The position numbers were made by a program, and so were the translations under genes. This document shows positions 40,277 to 52,589 of a stretch of DNA of 64,000 nucleotides, in pieces (the stretch's first letter is position 1; each line of letters starts with the position of its first letter). The stretch lies in NCBI GenBank assembly GCA_949752795.1, contig CATKHW010000558.1, positions 1,116,001 through 1,180,000 on the forward strand, in the 5' to 3' direction. The notes below the pieces were generated by a model. The model saw only the letters and a list, made by a program, of their open reading frames with translations. It made no database searches and was not told the DNA's origin. This DNA comes from Hyperoodon ampullatus. Lineage: Eukaryota; Chordata; Mammalia; Artiodactyla; Ziphiidae.

Positions 40277-40286
40277 GTTCATGGAG
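40273..40286 (+). repeat. Right target-site duplication of the SINE
   Basis: AAAAGTTCATGGAG repeats the left flank exactly. Its four leading A bases merge with the SINE tail, so the end of the tail cannot be separated from the start of the duplication. Satellite sequence resumes at once with CCATGTGCTGACAAAGG. Confidence 0.93.
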
Positions 40287-43200
40287 CCATGTGCTGACAA
40301 AGGTCACAGAGCTTTGTGTGACGAGGTCATGGACCATTGTGATGACAAATGTCATGAAGCATTGTGAAGACTGAAGTCACAGAGCACTGTGATAACAGTG
40401 GTCTTCGAGCATTGTCATGAAATGGGAATGGATCATTGTGATGAAATAGGCATGGATCCTTGTCATGACAGTGTTCAAGGAGCATACTGATGACAAGTGT
40501 CACGGAGCATTGTGATGCCAAGTGTATTGAGCATTGTGTTGACAAAGGTCATGGAGCATTGTGAGGAGAAGACCTTTCATAATTGTGATGACGAGCGTCA
40601 TGTGGTATTGTGATGACAAGCGTTATCGGACATTGTGATCAGAAAGGTTTGGAGCATTTTGATGACAGAGGTCATGGAGCATTTTAATTTCATTGTGATG
40701 ACAATAGCATGAAGAATTATGATGATGGGCATGGTGCATTGTGATGACAGGGTTCATGGAGCAATGAGATGAAAAGGGGCATGGAGAATTATGATTAAAG
40801 AGGTCTTGGTGCATTTTGATGACAAGGGTCATGGAGCCTTGTGATGACAAGGCCGTGGAACATTGTGATGGCAGGGGTCATGGAGCATTGTTATGACAGG
40901 TGTAATGGAGCATTGTGATGACAAGCGCATGGAGCAATGTGATGAGATATTTGATTGAGCATTGTGATGGCAATGAGAAGGAGCATTGCGATGCAAAGGG
41001 TCATTGAGCTTTGTGATGACAAAGGTCATGGGGCATTTTGAAGACAAGGGCGTGGTGCATTGTGATGAGAAGGGCAGGGAGCATTGTGATGACAGCGTCA
41101 TGGAGCAATTTGAATAAAAGTGTCATGGAATATTTTGATGACAGGGGTTATGGAACATTGTGATGTCAGGGGTCATGAAGCATTGTGATGAAATGGGTAA
41201 TGGAGCATTTTGTGACAGGGGTTATGGAACATTGTGATGTCAGGGTCCATGGAGCATTGTGATGATAAGGACATGTAACAGTGTGATGACAGGGGTCATG
41301 GAACACTGTGGTGACAGGGGTGAGGGAGTATTGTGATGACTAGTGATGGAACAGTGTGATATATATGGTGAGAGAGCATTTTGATGAGAAGTGCATGGAT
41401 AATTGTGATGACAAATGTTAAGGAACATAGCAATTATAAGGATATGGAGTACTGTGATGACAAGTGCTTGGCACATTGCGATGACATGTGTCATAGAGCA
41501 TTGTGCTGACAAGCGCATGGAGCATTTTGATGACAAGTGTCATGGAGCATTGTGCTGACAAAGGCATGGAGCATTTTGATGACAAGGTACACAGAGCATT
41601 GTGATGAAATATTCATGGAGCATTGTGGTGACAAAGATCAGAGATCCTTGTGTGATGAGGTCATGGACCATAGTGAAGAGATAGGTCATGAAGCATTGTG
41701 ATGACTGGAGTCACGGAGCATTGTGATGACAGGGGTCATGGAGCATTGTGCTGAAAAGCGCATGGAGCATTTTGATGACAAGTGTCATGGAGCATTGTGC
41801 TGACAAACGCACGGAGCATTGTGATGACATGGGACAGAGAGCATTGTGATGAAAAGTTCATGGAGCATTGTGGTGACAAAGATCACAGAGCCTTGTGTGA
41901 CGAGGGCATGGAACATTGGTCTAACAAGTTTCATAGATTATTGTGATGACAGTGAGCATGGATCATTGTGATAACAAGGGCATGGAGCATTGTGTTGACA
42001 AAGGTCACAGATCCTTGTGTGACGAGGGCATGGACCATTGTGATGACAAAGGTCATGAAGCATTGTGATGACTGGAGTCACGGAGCATTGTGATAACAGG
42101 GGTGATGGACCAATGTGATGACAAGGGCATGGAGCATTGTGATGACGGTGGCATGGAATATTTGTCTGACAAGTTTCCTGGATTATTGTGATGACAGTGG
42201 GCATGGCGCATTGTGATGACAAGGGCATGGAACATTGTGATGACAAGGTCATGGAATATTGTGAAACAGGTGTCAGGGAGCATTGTGATGACATATGTCA
42301 TTGTCCATTGTGATGACAATGGCATGGAGCATTGTGATACCAAGTGTCATGGAGGATTGTGATGACAAAGGTAATGGAACATTTTGATGACAGGGGTTAT
42401 AGAACATTGTGATGACAGGGGTGAGCGAGTATTGTGATGACTATTGATGGAACATTGTGATATATGTGGTGAGAGAGCATTTTGATGAGAAGTGCATGGA
42501 GCATTGTGATGACAAGTGTTATGGAGCATAGCAATGATAAGGATGTGGAGTTTTGTGATGACAAGCGCATGGTGCATTGTGATGACTAGGGCATGGAGCA
42601 TTGTGGTGACAAAGGCCTGGAGCATTTTAATGACAAGGGACACAGAGCATTGAGATGAAATATTCATGGAGCATTGTGGTGAAAAAGATCACAGAGCCTT
42701 GTTTGAAGAGGGCATGTACCACTGTGATGACAAAGGTCATGAAGCATTGTGATGACTGGAGTCACGGAGCATTGTGATGACAGGGGTCATGGAGCATTGT
42801 GATCACAAGATTTATGGATTATTGTGATGAGAGTGGGAATGGCGCATTGTGATGACAAGAGCATGGAACATTGTGATGACAAGTTCATGGATTATTGTGA
42901 AGACAGTTGTAAGGGAGCATTGCGATGACATATGTCATTGTCCATTGTGATGACAATAGCATGGAGCATTGTGATACCAAGTGTCATGGAGGATTCTGAT
43001 GACAAAGGTAATGGAGCATTTTGATGACAAGGGCTTGGAACATTGTGATGACATGGGCCATGGAGCATTGTGATGACAAGGGTCATGGAGCATTGTGATG
43101 ACAAGGGCCATTGAGAATTTTGATGACAACGTCGCGAAGCATTGTGATGACAAGCGCATGGAGCTTGCTATGACAGGGGACATAGAGCATTGCAATTACA

Positions 43201-45899
43201 AGTGCATGGAGAATTGTAATGACAAGATCATGTAACATTGTGATAAGAAGTGTCACGGAGCATTGTGATGACAAGGACGTGGAGAATTGTGATGACATGG
43301 GACATGAAGCATTGTGATGACCTGGGCATGGAGCATTGTGATGGCAAGACCGTGGAGCATTGTGATGAGAAGTTCACGGATAATTGTGATGACGAGCGTC
43401 ATGGAGCACTGTAATGACAAGGGGCATGGAGCATTGTGATGACAGGTGTCATGGAGCATTGTGATGAGAGTGGTCATGGAGCATTGTGATGACAAGTGTC
43501 ATGGAGCATTGTGATGAGAAGGTCATGGAGCATTGGCCTGAAAATGTTCATGGAGTATTGTGATGACAGTGTTCAAGCAGCATTGTAATGACAAGGGAAT
43601 GGAGCTTTGTGATGACAAGTTTCTGGAGCAGTGTGATGAAAAGTCCATGGAGCCTTGTGATTACAATTCTCATGGAGCATTCTGATGAATAGGGGCATCG
43701 AACATTGTGATTACAGGGGTCTTGGAGCATTGTGATGACAAGGGCAAGGAGCATTGTTATGAGAAGGCCATGGAGGATTCTGATGACATGTGTCATTTAT
43801 CTTTGTGATGACAATGGCATGGAGCATTGTGATTACAGGGGTCTTGGAGCATTGTGAAGACAAGTGTCATGGAGCCTTGGATGCAAAGGCGGTGGAACAT
43901 TGTGATGGCAGGGGTCATAGAGCATTGTTATGACAGGAGTAATGGAGCATTGTGATGACAAGGGCATGGAACATTGGTATGAAAATTTCATGGATTATTG
44001 TGATGAGATTCGGCATGGAACATTGTGATTACTAGGGCACGGAACACTGTGATACATGTGTCATGGAAGATTGTAATGACAAGGGCATGGAGCATTTTGA
44101 TGAGAAGTGTATCGAGCAATGTGATGACAAGCGTCATGGAGCATTGTGGTGAAAAGCGCATGGAGCAATGTGATGAAAGGTTTCATGTAGCATTGTGATG
44201 ATATGGCATGGAGTACTGTGATGTCAAGGGTGATGGACCTTTGTGATGACAAAGGTCATGGAGCATTTTGATGACAAGGTCATGGTGCATTGTGATGAGA
44301 AGGGCAGGGAGCATTGTGATGACAGTGTCATGGAGCAAATTGATGAAAAGTGTCATGGAACATTTTGATGACAGGGGTTATGGAACATTGTGATGTCAGG
44401 GGTCATGCAGCATTTTGATGAAAAGGGTCATGAAGCATTCTGATGAAAAGGTGCATGGAGCATTGAATTACAGGGATTTGGAGTAATGTGATTACAAGGG
44501 CAAGGAGCAATGTGATAAGAAGGCAATGAAGCATTCTGATGACATGTGTCATGGAGCTTTGTGATGACAGGGACATGGAGCATTGTGATGTCAGGGGTCA
44601 TGGAGCATTGTGATGATAAGGGCATGAAGCACTGTAATGACAGTGGTCATGGAGCATTGGGATGACAGGGTTGAGCGAGTATTGTGATGACTAGTGATGG
44701 AACATTGTGATATATGTGGTGAGAGAGCATTTTGATGAGAAGAGCATGGAGCATTGTGATGACAAGTTATATGAAGCATAGCGATGAAAAGGATGTGGAG
44801 CATTGTGATGAAAACAGCTTGGCACATTGTGATGACATGTGTCATGGAGCATTGTGCTGACAAAGGCATGGAGTATTGTGATGACAAGGGACACAGAGAA
44901 TTGTGATGAAAATTTCATGGAGCATTGTGGTGACAAAGATCACAGAGCCTTGTGTGACGAGGGCATGTACCACTGTGAGGAGAAAGGGCATGAATCATTG
45001 TGATTACTGGAGTCAAGGAACACTGTTATGAGAGTGGCATGGAGCATTGTGATGACAAGGGCATGGAGCAATGTGATGACAGGGGCATGGAATATTGGTC
45101 TGACAATTTCATGGATTATTGTGATGACAGTGGGCATGGAGCTTTGAGATGACATGGACATGGAGCATTGTGTTGACAAAGGTCACAGAGCCTTGTGTGA
45201 TGAGGGCATGGACCATTGTGATGACAAAGGCATGGATCATTGTGATGACAGGGGCATGGAACATTGGTCTGACATGTTTCATGGATTATTTTGATGACAG
45301 TGGGCATGGCGCATTGTGATGACAATGGCATGGAACATTGTGATGACAAGGTCAAGGAGTAATGTGAAGACAGGTGTCAGGGAGCATTGTGATGACATAT
45401 GTCATTGTCCATAGTGATGACAATGGCATGGAGCATTGTGATACCAAGTGTCATGGAGGATTGTGATGAATAAGGTAATGGAGCATTTTGAAGTCAAGGG
45501 CTTGGAACATTGTGATGACAAGGGTCATGGAGCCTTGGGTTCCAAGGCGGTGGAACATTGTGATGGAAGGTGTCATGGAGCATTGTTATGACAGGGGTAA
45601 TGGAGCATTGTGATGTCAAGGGCATGGAACATTGGTCTGAAAATTGCATGGATTATTTTGATGAGTTTTGGCATGGAACATTGTGATGACTAGGGCACGG
45701 AACACTGTGATCCATGTGTCATGGAGGATTGTAATGACAAGGGCATGGAGCATTGTGATGAGAAGTGTATCGAGCATTGTGATGACAAGCTTCATGGAGC
45801 ATTGTGGTGACAAGGGCATGGAGCAATATGATGAGAGGTTTCATGTAGCATTGTGATGAAATGGCATGGAGTATTGTGATGCCAAGGGTCATTGAGATT
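40287..45899 (+). repeat. Array segment right of the SINE
   Basis: Satellite only. The first part, to about 41,070, matches 49,890-50,640 at an offset of 9,568 bp. GATATATG or GATATATATG forms of the ACTAGTGATGG cassette lie near 41,338, 42,440 and 44,690. A run at about 42,890-43,500 matches the 1.7-kb duplication (33,100-33,700) and includes CTTGCTATGACA near 43,160. Confidence 0.86.
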
Positions 45900-47120
45900 T
45901 GTGATGACAAATGTCATGGAGCATTGTGATGACAAGGGCATGGAACATTCTGATGAAAAGGTGCACGGAGCATTGTGATTACATGGTTTTTGAAGCAATG
46001 TGATTACAAGGGCATGGAGCATTGTGATGAGAAGGCAATGGAGCATTCTGATGACCTGCCTCATGGAGTTTTGTGATGACAAGGACATGGAGCACTGTGA
46101 TTACATAGGTCTTGGATCATTGTGATGAGAAATGAAAGGATCATTTTGATGAAAAATGCATGGAGCCTTGTCATGACAGGGTTCAAGGAGCATACTGATG
46201 ACAACAGTCAGGGAGAATTGTGATGATAAGTGTATTGAGCATTGTGATGACAAAGATCATGGAGCATTGTGATGAGAAGACCATGGATAATTGTGATGAC
46301 CAGCGTCATGGGGCATTGTAATGACAAGTGTTATGGAACATTGTGATCAGAAGGGTTTGGTGCATTGTGATGACAGAGGTCATTGAGCATTTTGATTTCA
46401 TTGTGATGACAATAGCATGAAATATTATGGTGATGGGCACGGTGCATTGTGATGACAGGGTTCATGGAGCATTGAGATGAAAAGGGGCATGGAGCATTGT
46501 GATTACAGGGGTGTTGGAGCATTGTGATGACAAGGGCATGGAGCATTGTGATGAGAAGGCCATGGAGCATTCTGATGACAAGAGTCATGGAGCTTTGTGA
46601 TGACAAGGGCATGGAGAATTGTGATTAGAGGGGTCATGGAATATTGTGATGACAGGGTTGAGAGAATACTGTGATTACTAGTGATGGAACATTGTGATAT
46701 CAGTGGTGAGAAGGCATTTTGAGGAGAAGTGCATGGAGCATTGTGATGACAAGGTTTATGGAGCATTTTGATGACAAGGATGTGGAGCATTGTGATGACA
46801 AGTGCATGGTGCATTGTGATGACATGGGTTATGGAGCATTGTGCTGACACGTGCATAGAGCATTGTGATGACAAGGGTAAAGGAGCATTGTGCTGACAAA
46901 GGCATGGAGCTTTGTGATGACAAGGGTCACAGTGCATTGTGATAAAAATTTCATGGAGCATTGTGGTGACAAATGTCATGAAGCATTGTGATGACTGAAG
47001 TCACAGAGCATTGTGATAACAGTGGTCTTGGAGCATTGTAATGAAAAGGGAATGGATCATTGTGATGAAATAGGAATGGATCGTTGTTATGACAGTGTTC
47101 AAGGAGCATACTGATGACAA
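45900..47120 (+). repeat. Block shared with 48.8-50.1 kb
   Basis: Matches 48,795-50,060 at an offset of 2,896 bp (landmarks CATTCTGATGAAAAGGTG at 45,946 and 48,842). Near 46,975 it lacks about 60 bp, the GTCACAGAGCTTTGTGTGAC stretch, that the other copies keep. Confidence 0.86.
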
Positions 47121-48379
47121 CTGTATTGAGCACTGTGATGAGAGTGGTCATGGAACACTGTGATGACAGGGGTGAGCGAGTATTGTGATGACTAGTGATG
47201 TAACATTGTGATATATGTGGTGAGAGAGCATTTTGATGAGAAGTGCATGGAGCATTGTGATGACAAATGTTATGGAGCATAGCAATGATAAGGATGTGGA
47301 TTATTGTGATGACAAGTGCATGGCGCATTTTGATGATATGTGTCAGGGAGCATTGTGCTGACAAGTGCATGGAGCATTTTGATGACAAGTGTCAGGGAGC
47401 ATTGTGATAAAATATTCATGGAGCATTGAGGTGAAAAAGATCACAGAGCCTTGTGTGAAGAGGGCATGGACCACTGTGATGACAAAGGTCATGAAGCATT
47501 TTGATGACTGGAGTCACGGAGCATTGTGATGACAGGGGTCATGGAGCATTGCTCTGACATGATTTATGGATTATTGTGATGAGAGTGGGGATGGCGCATT
47601 TTGATGACAAGGGCTTGGAACATTGTGAAGACAAGGGTCATGGAGCATTGTGATGACAAGGGCATGGAGCATTGTGATGACAAGGGCCATTGAGAATTTA
47701 GATGACAACGTCGTGAAGCATTGTGATGACAAGCGCATGGAGCTTGCTATGACGGAGTCATAGAGTATTGCGATGACAAGTGCATGGAGAATTTTGATGA
47801 CAAGGTCATGTAACATTGTGATGAGAAGTGTCACGAAGCATTGTGATGACAAGGACATGGAGAACTGTGATGACATGGGACATGGAGAATTGTGATGAAC
47901 AGGGCATGGATAATTGTGATAGAAAGACCATGGAGCATTGTGATGAAAAGACCATGGATAATTATGATGAAGAGCGTCATGGATCACTGTAATGACAAGG
48001 GGCATGGAGCATTGTGATGACATGTGTCATGGAGCATTGTGCTGACAAGCGCAGGGAGCATTTTGATGACAAGTGTCATGGAGCATTGTGCTGACAAAGG
48101 CATGGAGCACTGTGATGACAAGGGACACAGAGCATTGTGATGAAAATTTCATGAGGAGTGTGGTGAGAAAGATCACAGTGCCTTGTGTGACGAGGGCATG
48201 GACCATTGTGATGAGAAAGGTCATGAATCATTGTGATGACTGGAGTCACGGAGCACTGTGATGATATGGGTCATGGAGCATTGTGATGACAAGGACATGG
48301 AGCAATATGATGACAGGGGCATGGAACATTGGTCTGACAATTTTCATGGATTATTGTGATGACAGTGGGCATGGAGCAT
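47121..48379 (+). repeat. Array segment
   Basis: Satellite only. A GATATATG cassette lies near 47,190 and a CTTGCTATGACG monomer near 47,740, in a run that resembles 51,060-51,450 (GGCCATTGAGAATTT, then GTCGTGAAGCATTGTG, then GATGAAGAGCGTCATGG). No other feature is seen. Confidence 0.86.
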
Positions 48380-50640
48380 TGAGATGACAAGGGCATGGAG
48401 CATTGTGGTGACAAAGGTCACAGAGCCTTGTGTGACGAGGGCATGGACCATTGTGAGGAAAAAGGTCATGAAGCATTGTGATGACTGGGGTCATGGAGCA
48501 TTGTGATGACAAGGCTATGGATCATTGTGATGACAGGGGCATGGAACATTGGTCTGACATGTTTCATGGATTATTGTGATGACGGTGGGCATGGCGCATT
48601 GTGAGGACAAGGACATGGAACATTGTGATGACAAGGTCATGGAGTATTGTGAAGACAGGTGTCAGGGTGCATTGTGATGACATATGTCATTGTCCATTGT
48701 GATGACAATGGCATGGAGCATTGTGATACCAAGTGTCCTGGAAGATTGTGATGACAAAGGTAATGGATCATTTTGATGACAAGGGCTTGGAACATTGCGA
48801 TGACAAGGGTCATGGAGCATTGTGATGACAAGGGCATGGAGCATTCTGATGAAAAGGTGTATGGAGCATTGAGATTACAGGGATTTTGAAGCAATGTGAT
48901 TACAAGGGCATGGAGCATTGTGATGAGAAGGCAATGGAGCATTCTGATGACATGCGTCATGGAGCTTTGGAATGAAAAGTACATGGAGCATTGTGAATAC
49001 AGGGGTCTTGGAGCATTGTGATGAAAAGGGAATGGGTCATTGAGATGAAAAATGCATGGAGCCTTGTCATGACAGGGTTCAAGGAGCATACTGATGACAA
49101 CAGTCAGGGAGCATTGTGATGATAAGTGTATTGAGCATTGTGATGACAAAGATCATGGAGCATTGTGATGAGAAAACCATGGATAATTGTGATGACCAGC
49201 GTCATGGGGCATTGTGATGACAAGTGTTATGGAACATTGTGATCAGAAGGGTTTGGTGCATTGTGATGACAGAGGTCATTGAGCATTTTGATTTCATTGT
49301 GATGACAATAGCATGAAATATTATGGTGATGGGCACGGTGCATTGTGATGACAGGGTTCATGGAGCATTGAGATGAAAAGGGGCATGGAGCATTGTGATT
49401 ACAGGGGTGTTGGAGCATTGTGATGACAAGGGCATGGAGCATTGTGATGAGAAGGCAGTGGAGCATTCTGATGACATGCGTCATGGAGCTTTGTGATGAC
49501 AAGGGCATGGAGAATTGTGATTACAGGGGTCATGGAATATTGTGATGACAGGGGTGAGGGAGTATTGTGATGACTAGTGATGGAACATTGTGATATCTGT
49601 GGTGAGAATGCATTTTGAGGAGAAGTGCATGGAGCATTGTGATGACAAGGATTATGGAGCATTTTGAAGACAAGCATGTGGAGCATTGTGATGACAAGTG
49701 CATGGTGCATTGTGATGACATGGGTTATGGAGCATTGAGCTGAACAGGCACATCGAGCATTGTGATGACAAGGGTCATGGAGTATTGTGCTGACAAAGGC
49801 ATGGAGCTTTGTGATGACAAGAGTCGCAGAGCATTGTGATAAAAATTTCATGGAGCATTGTGGTGACAAAGGTCACAGAGCTTTGTGTGACGAGGTCATG
49901 GACCATTGTGATGACAAGTGTCATGAGGCATTGTGATGACTGGAGTCACGGAGCATTGTGATATCAGGGGTCTTGGAGCATTGTGATGAAAAGGGAATGG
50001 ATCATTGTGATGAAAAAGGCATGGATACTTGTCATGACAGTGTTCAAGGAGCATACTGATGACAAGCGTCAGCGAGCAATGTGATGCCAAGTGTATTGAG
50101 CATTGTGGTGACAAAGGTCATGGAGCATTGTGATGAGAAGACCTTGCATAACTGTGATGATGAGCGTCATGGGGCATGTGATGACAAGTGTTATGGAACA
50201 TTGTGAACAGAAGGGCTTGGAGCATTGTGATGACAGAGGACATGGAACATTTTGATTTCATTGTGATGACAATAGCATGAATCATTATGATGATGAGCAG
50301 GGTGCATTGTGATGACAGTGTTCATGAAGCATTGAGATGAAAAGTGACATGGAGAATTGTGATTACAGAGGCCTTGGATCATTGTGATGACAAGTGTCAT
50401 GGAGCCTTGTGATGACAAGGCCGTGGAACATTGTGATGGCAGGGGTCATGGAGCATTGTAATGACAGGTGTAATGGAGCACTGTGATGACAAGGGCATGG
50501 CGCAATGCGATGAGATATTTCATTGAGTATTGTGATGACAATGGCATGGAGAATTGTGATGACAAGTGCCATAGAGCTTTGTAATGACAATTGTCATGGG
50601 GCATTTTGATGACAAGCGTGTGGTGCATTGTGATGAGAAG
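48380..50640 (+). repeat. 2-kb block, copy 1 of 3
   Basis: Matches 52,590-54,840 at an offset of 4,227 bp at the left (landmarks 48,636 and 52,863) and 4,203 bp further in, a step of exactly 24 bp. Part of it matches 57,550-59,345. It also contains the closest SINE-free counterpart of the SINE target near 49,841. Confidence 0.87.
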
Positions 50641-52589
50641 GGCATGGAGCATTGTGGTGACAAAGGTCACAGAGCCTTGTGTGACGAGGGCATGGACCAT
50701 TGTGAGGACAAAAGTCATGAAGCATTGTGATGACTGGAGTCACGGAGCATTGTGATGACAGGTGTCATGGAGCATTGTGATGACAGGTGTCATTGAACAT
50801 TGTGATGACAAGGGCAAGGATCATTGTGATGACAGGGGCATGGAACATTGGTCTGACATGTTTCATGGATTATTGTGATGACAGTGGGCATGGCGCATTG
50901 TGATGACAAGGGCATGGATTATTGTGAAGACAGTTGTCAGGGAGCATTGTGATGACATATGTCATTGTCCATTGTCATGACAATGGCATGGAGCATTGTG
51001 ATACCAAGTGTCATGGAGGATTGTGATGACAAAGGTAATGGAGCCTTTTGATGACAAGGGCTTGGAACATTGTGATGACAAGTGTCATGGAGCACTGTGA
51101 TGACAAGGACATGGAGCATTGTGATGACAAGGGCCATTGAGAATTTTGATGACAACGTCGTGAAGCATTGTGATGACAAGCGCATGGAGATTGCTATGAC
51201 AGGGGCCATAGCATTGCGATGACAAGTGCATGGAGAATTGTCATGACAAGGTCATGTAACAATGTGATGAGAAGTGTCATGAAGCATTGTGATGACAAGG
51301 ACGTGGAGAATTGTAATGACATGGGACATGGAGCATTGTGATGAACAGGGCATGGAGAATTGTGATAGCAAGACCGTGGAGCATTGTGATGAAAAGTCCA
51401 TGGATAATTATGATGAAGAGCGTCATGGATCACTGTAATGACAAGGGGAATGGAGCATTGTGATGACAGGTGTCATGGAGCATTGTGATGAGAGGGGTCA
51501 TGGAGCATTGTGATGACAAGGGAATGGAGCATTGTGATGACAAGTTCCTGGAGCAGTGTGATGAGAAGACCAAGGAGCCTTGTGATGACAAGTCTCATGG
51601 AGCATTCTGATGAATAGGGGCATGGAGCATTGTGATTACATGGGTCTTGGAGCGTTGTGATGACAAGGGCATGGAGCATTTTGATGAGAAGGCCATGGAG
51701 CATTCTGATGACATGTGTCATGGATTTTTGTTATGACAAGGGCGTGGAGCATTGTGATTACAGGGGTCTTGGAGCATTGTGATGACAAGGGTCATGGAGC
51801 ATTGGATGCCAAGGTGGTGGAACATGGTGATGGCAGGGGTCATGGAACATTGTTATGACAGGGGTAATGGAACATTGTTATGACAAGGGCATGGAACATT
51901 GGTCTGAAAATTTCATGGATTATTCTGATGAGATTCGGCATGGAGCACTGTGATGAGTAGGGCACAGAACACTGTGATACATGTGTCATGGAGGATATTA
52001 ATGACAAGGGCCTGGAGCATTGTGATGAGAAGAGTATCGAGCATTTTGATGACAAGTGTCAGGGAGCATTGAGGTGACAAGGGCATGGAGCAATGTGATG
52101 AGAGGTTTCAAGTAGCATTGTGGTGAAATTGCATGGAGCATTGTGATGCCAAGGGTGATGGAGATTTGTGATGACAAAGGTCATGGAGCATTTTGATGAC
52201 AAGGTTGTGGTGCATTGTGATGAGTAGGGCAGGGAGCATTTTGATGACTAGTTTATGGAGCATAGCAATGAAAAGGATGTGGAGCATTGTGATGAAAAGA
52301 GCATGGCACATTGTGATGACATGTGTCATGGAGCATTTTGCTGAGAAGCGCATGGAGCATTTTGATGACAAGTGTCATGGAGCATTGTGCTGACAAATGC
52401 ATGGAGCATTGTGATGACAAGGGACACAGAGCATTGTGATGAAAATTTCTTGGGGCATTGTGGTGACAAAGATCACAGATCCTTGTGTTACGAGGGCATG
52501 GATCATTGTGATGAGAAAGGTCATGAATCACTGTGATGACTAGAATCTCTGAGAACTGTGATGACAGGGGTCATGGAGCATTGTGATGA
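50641..52589 (+). repeat. Array segment
   Basis: Satellite only, resembling 42,700-44,300 and 47,400-48,050 in variant order. A GAGATTGCTATGACAG monomer, a variant of the CTTGCTATGACA landmark, lies near 51,187. I see no gene or unique sequence. Confidence 0.86.

Noticed and set aside
40045..40367. Open frames across the SINE on both strands
   Set aside because: tRNA-derived SINEs encode no protein. These frames mix SINE body, A tail and satellite.
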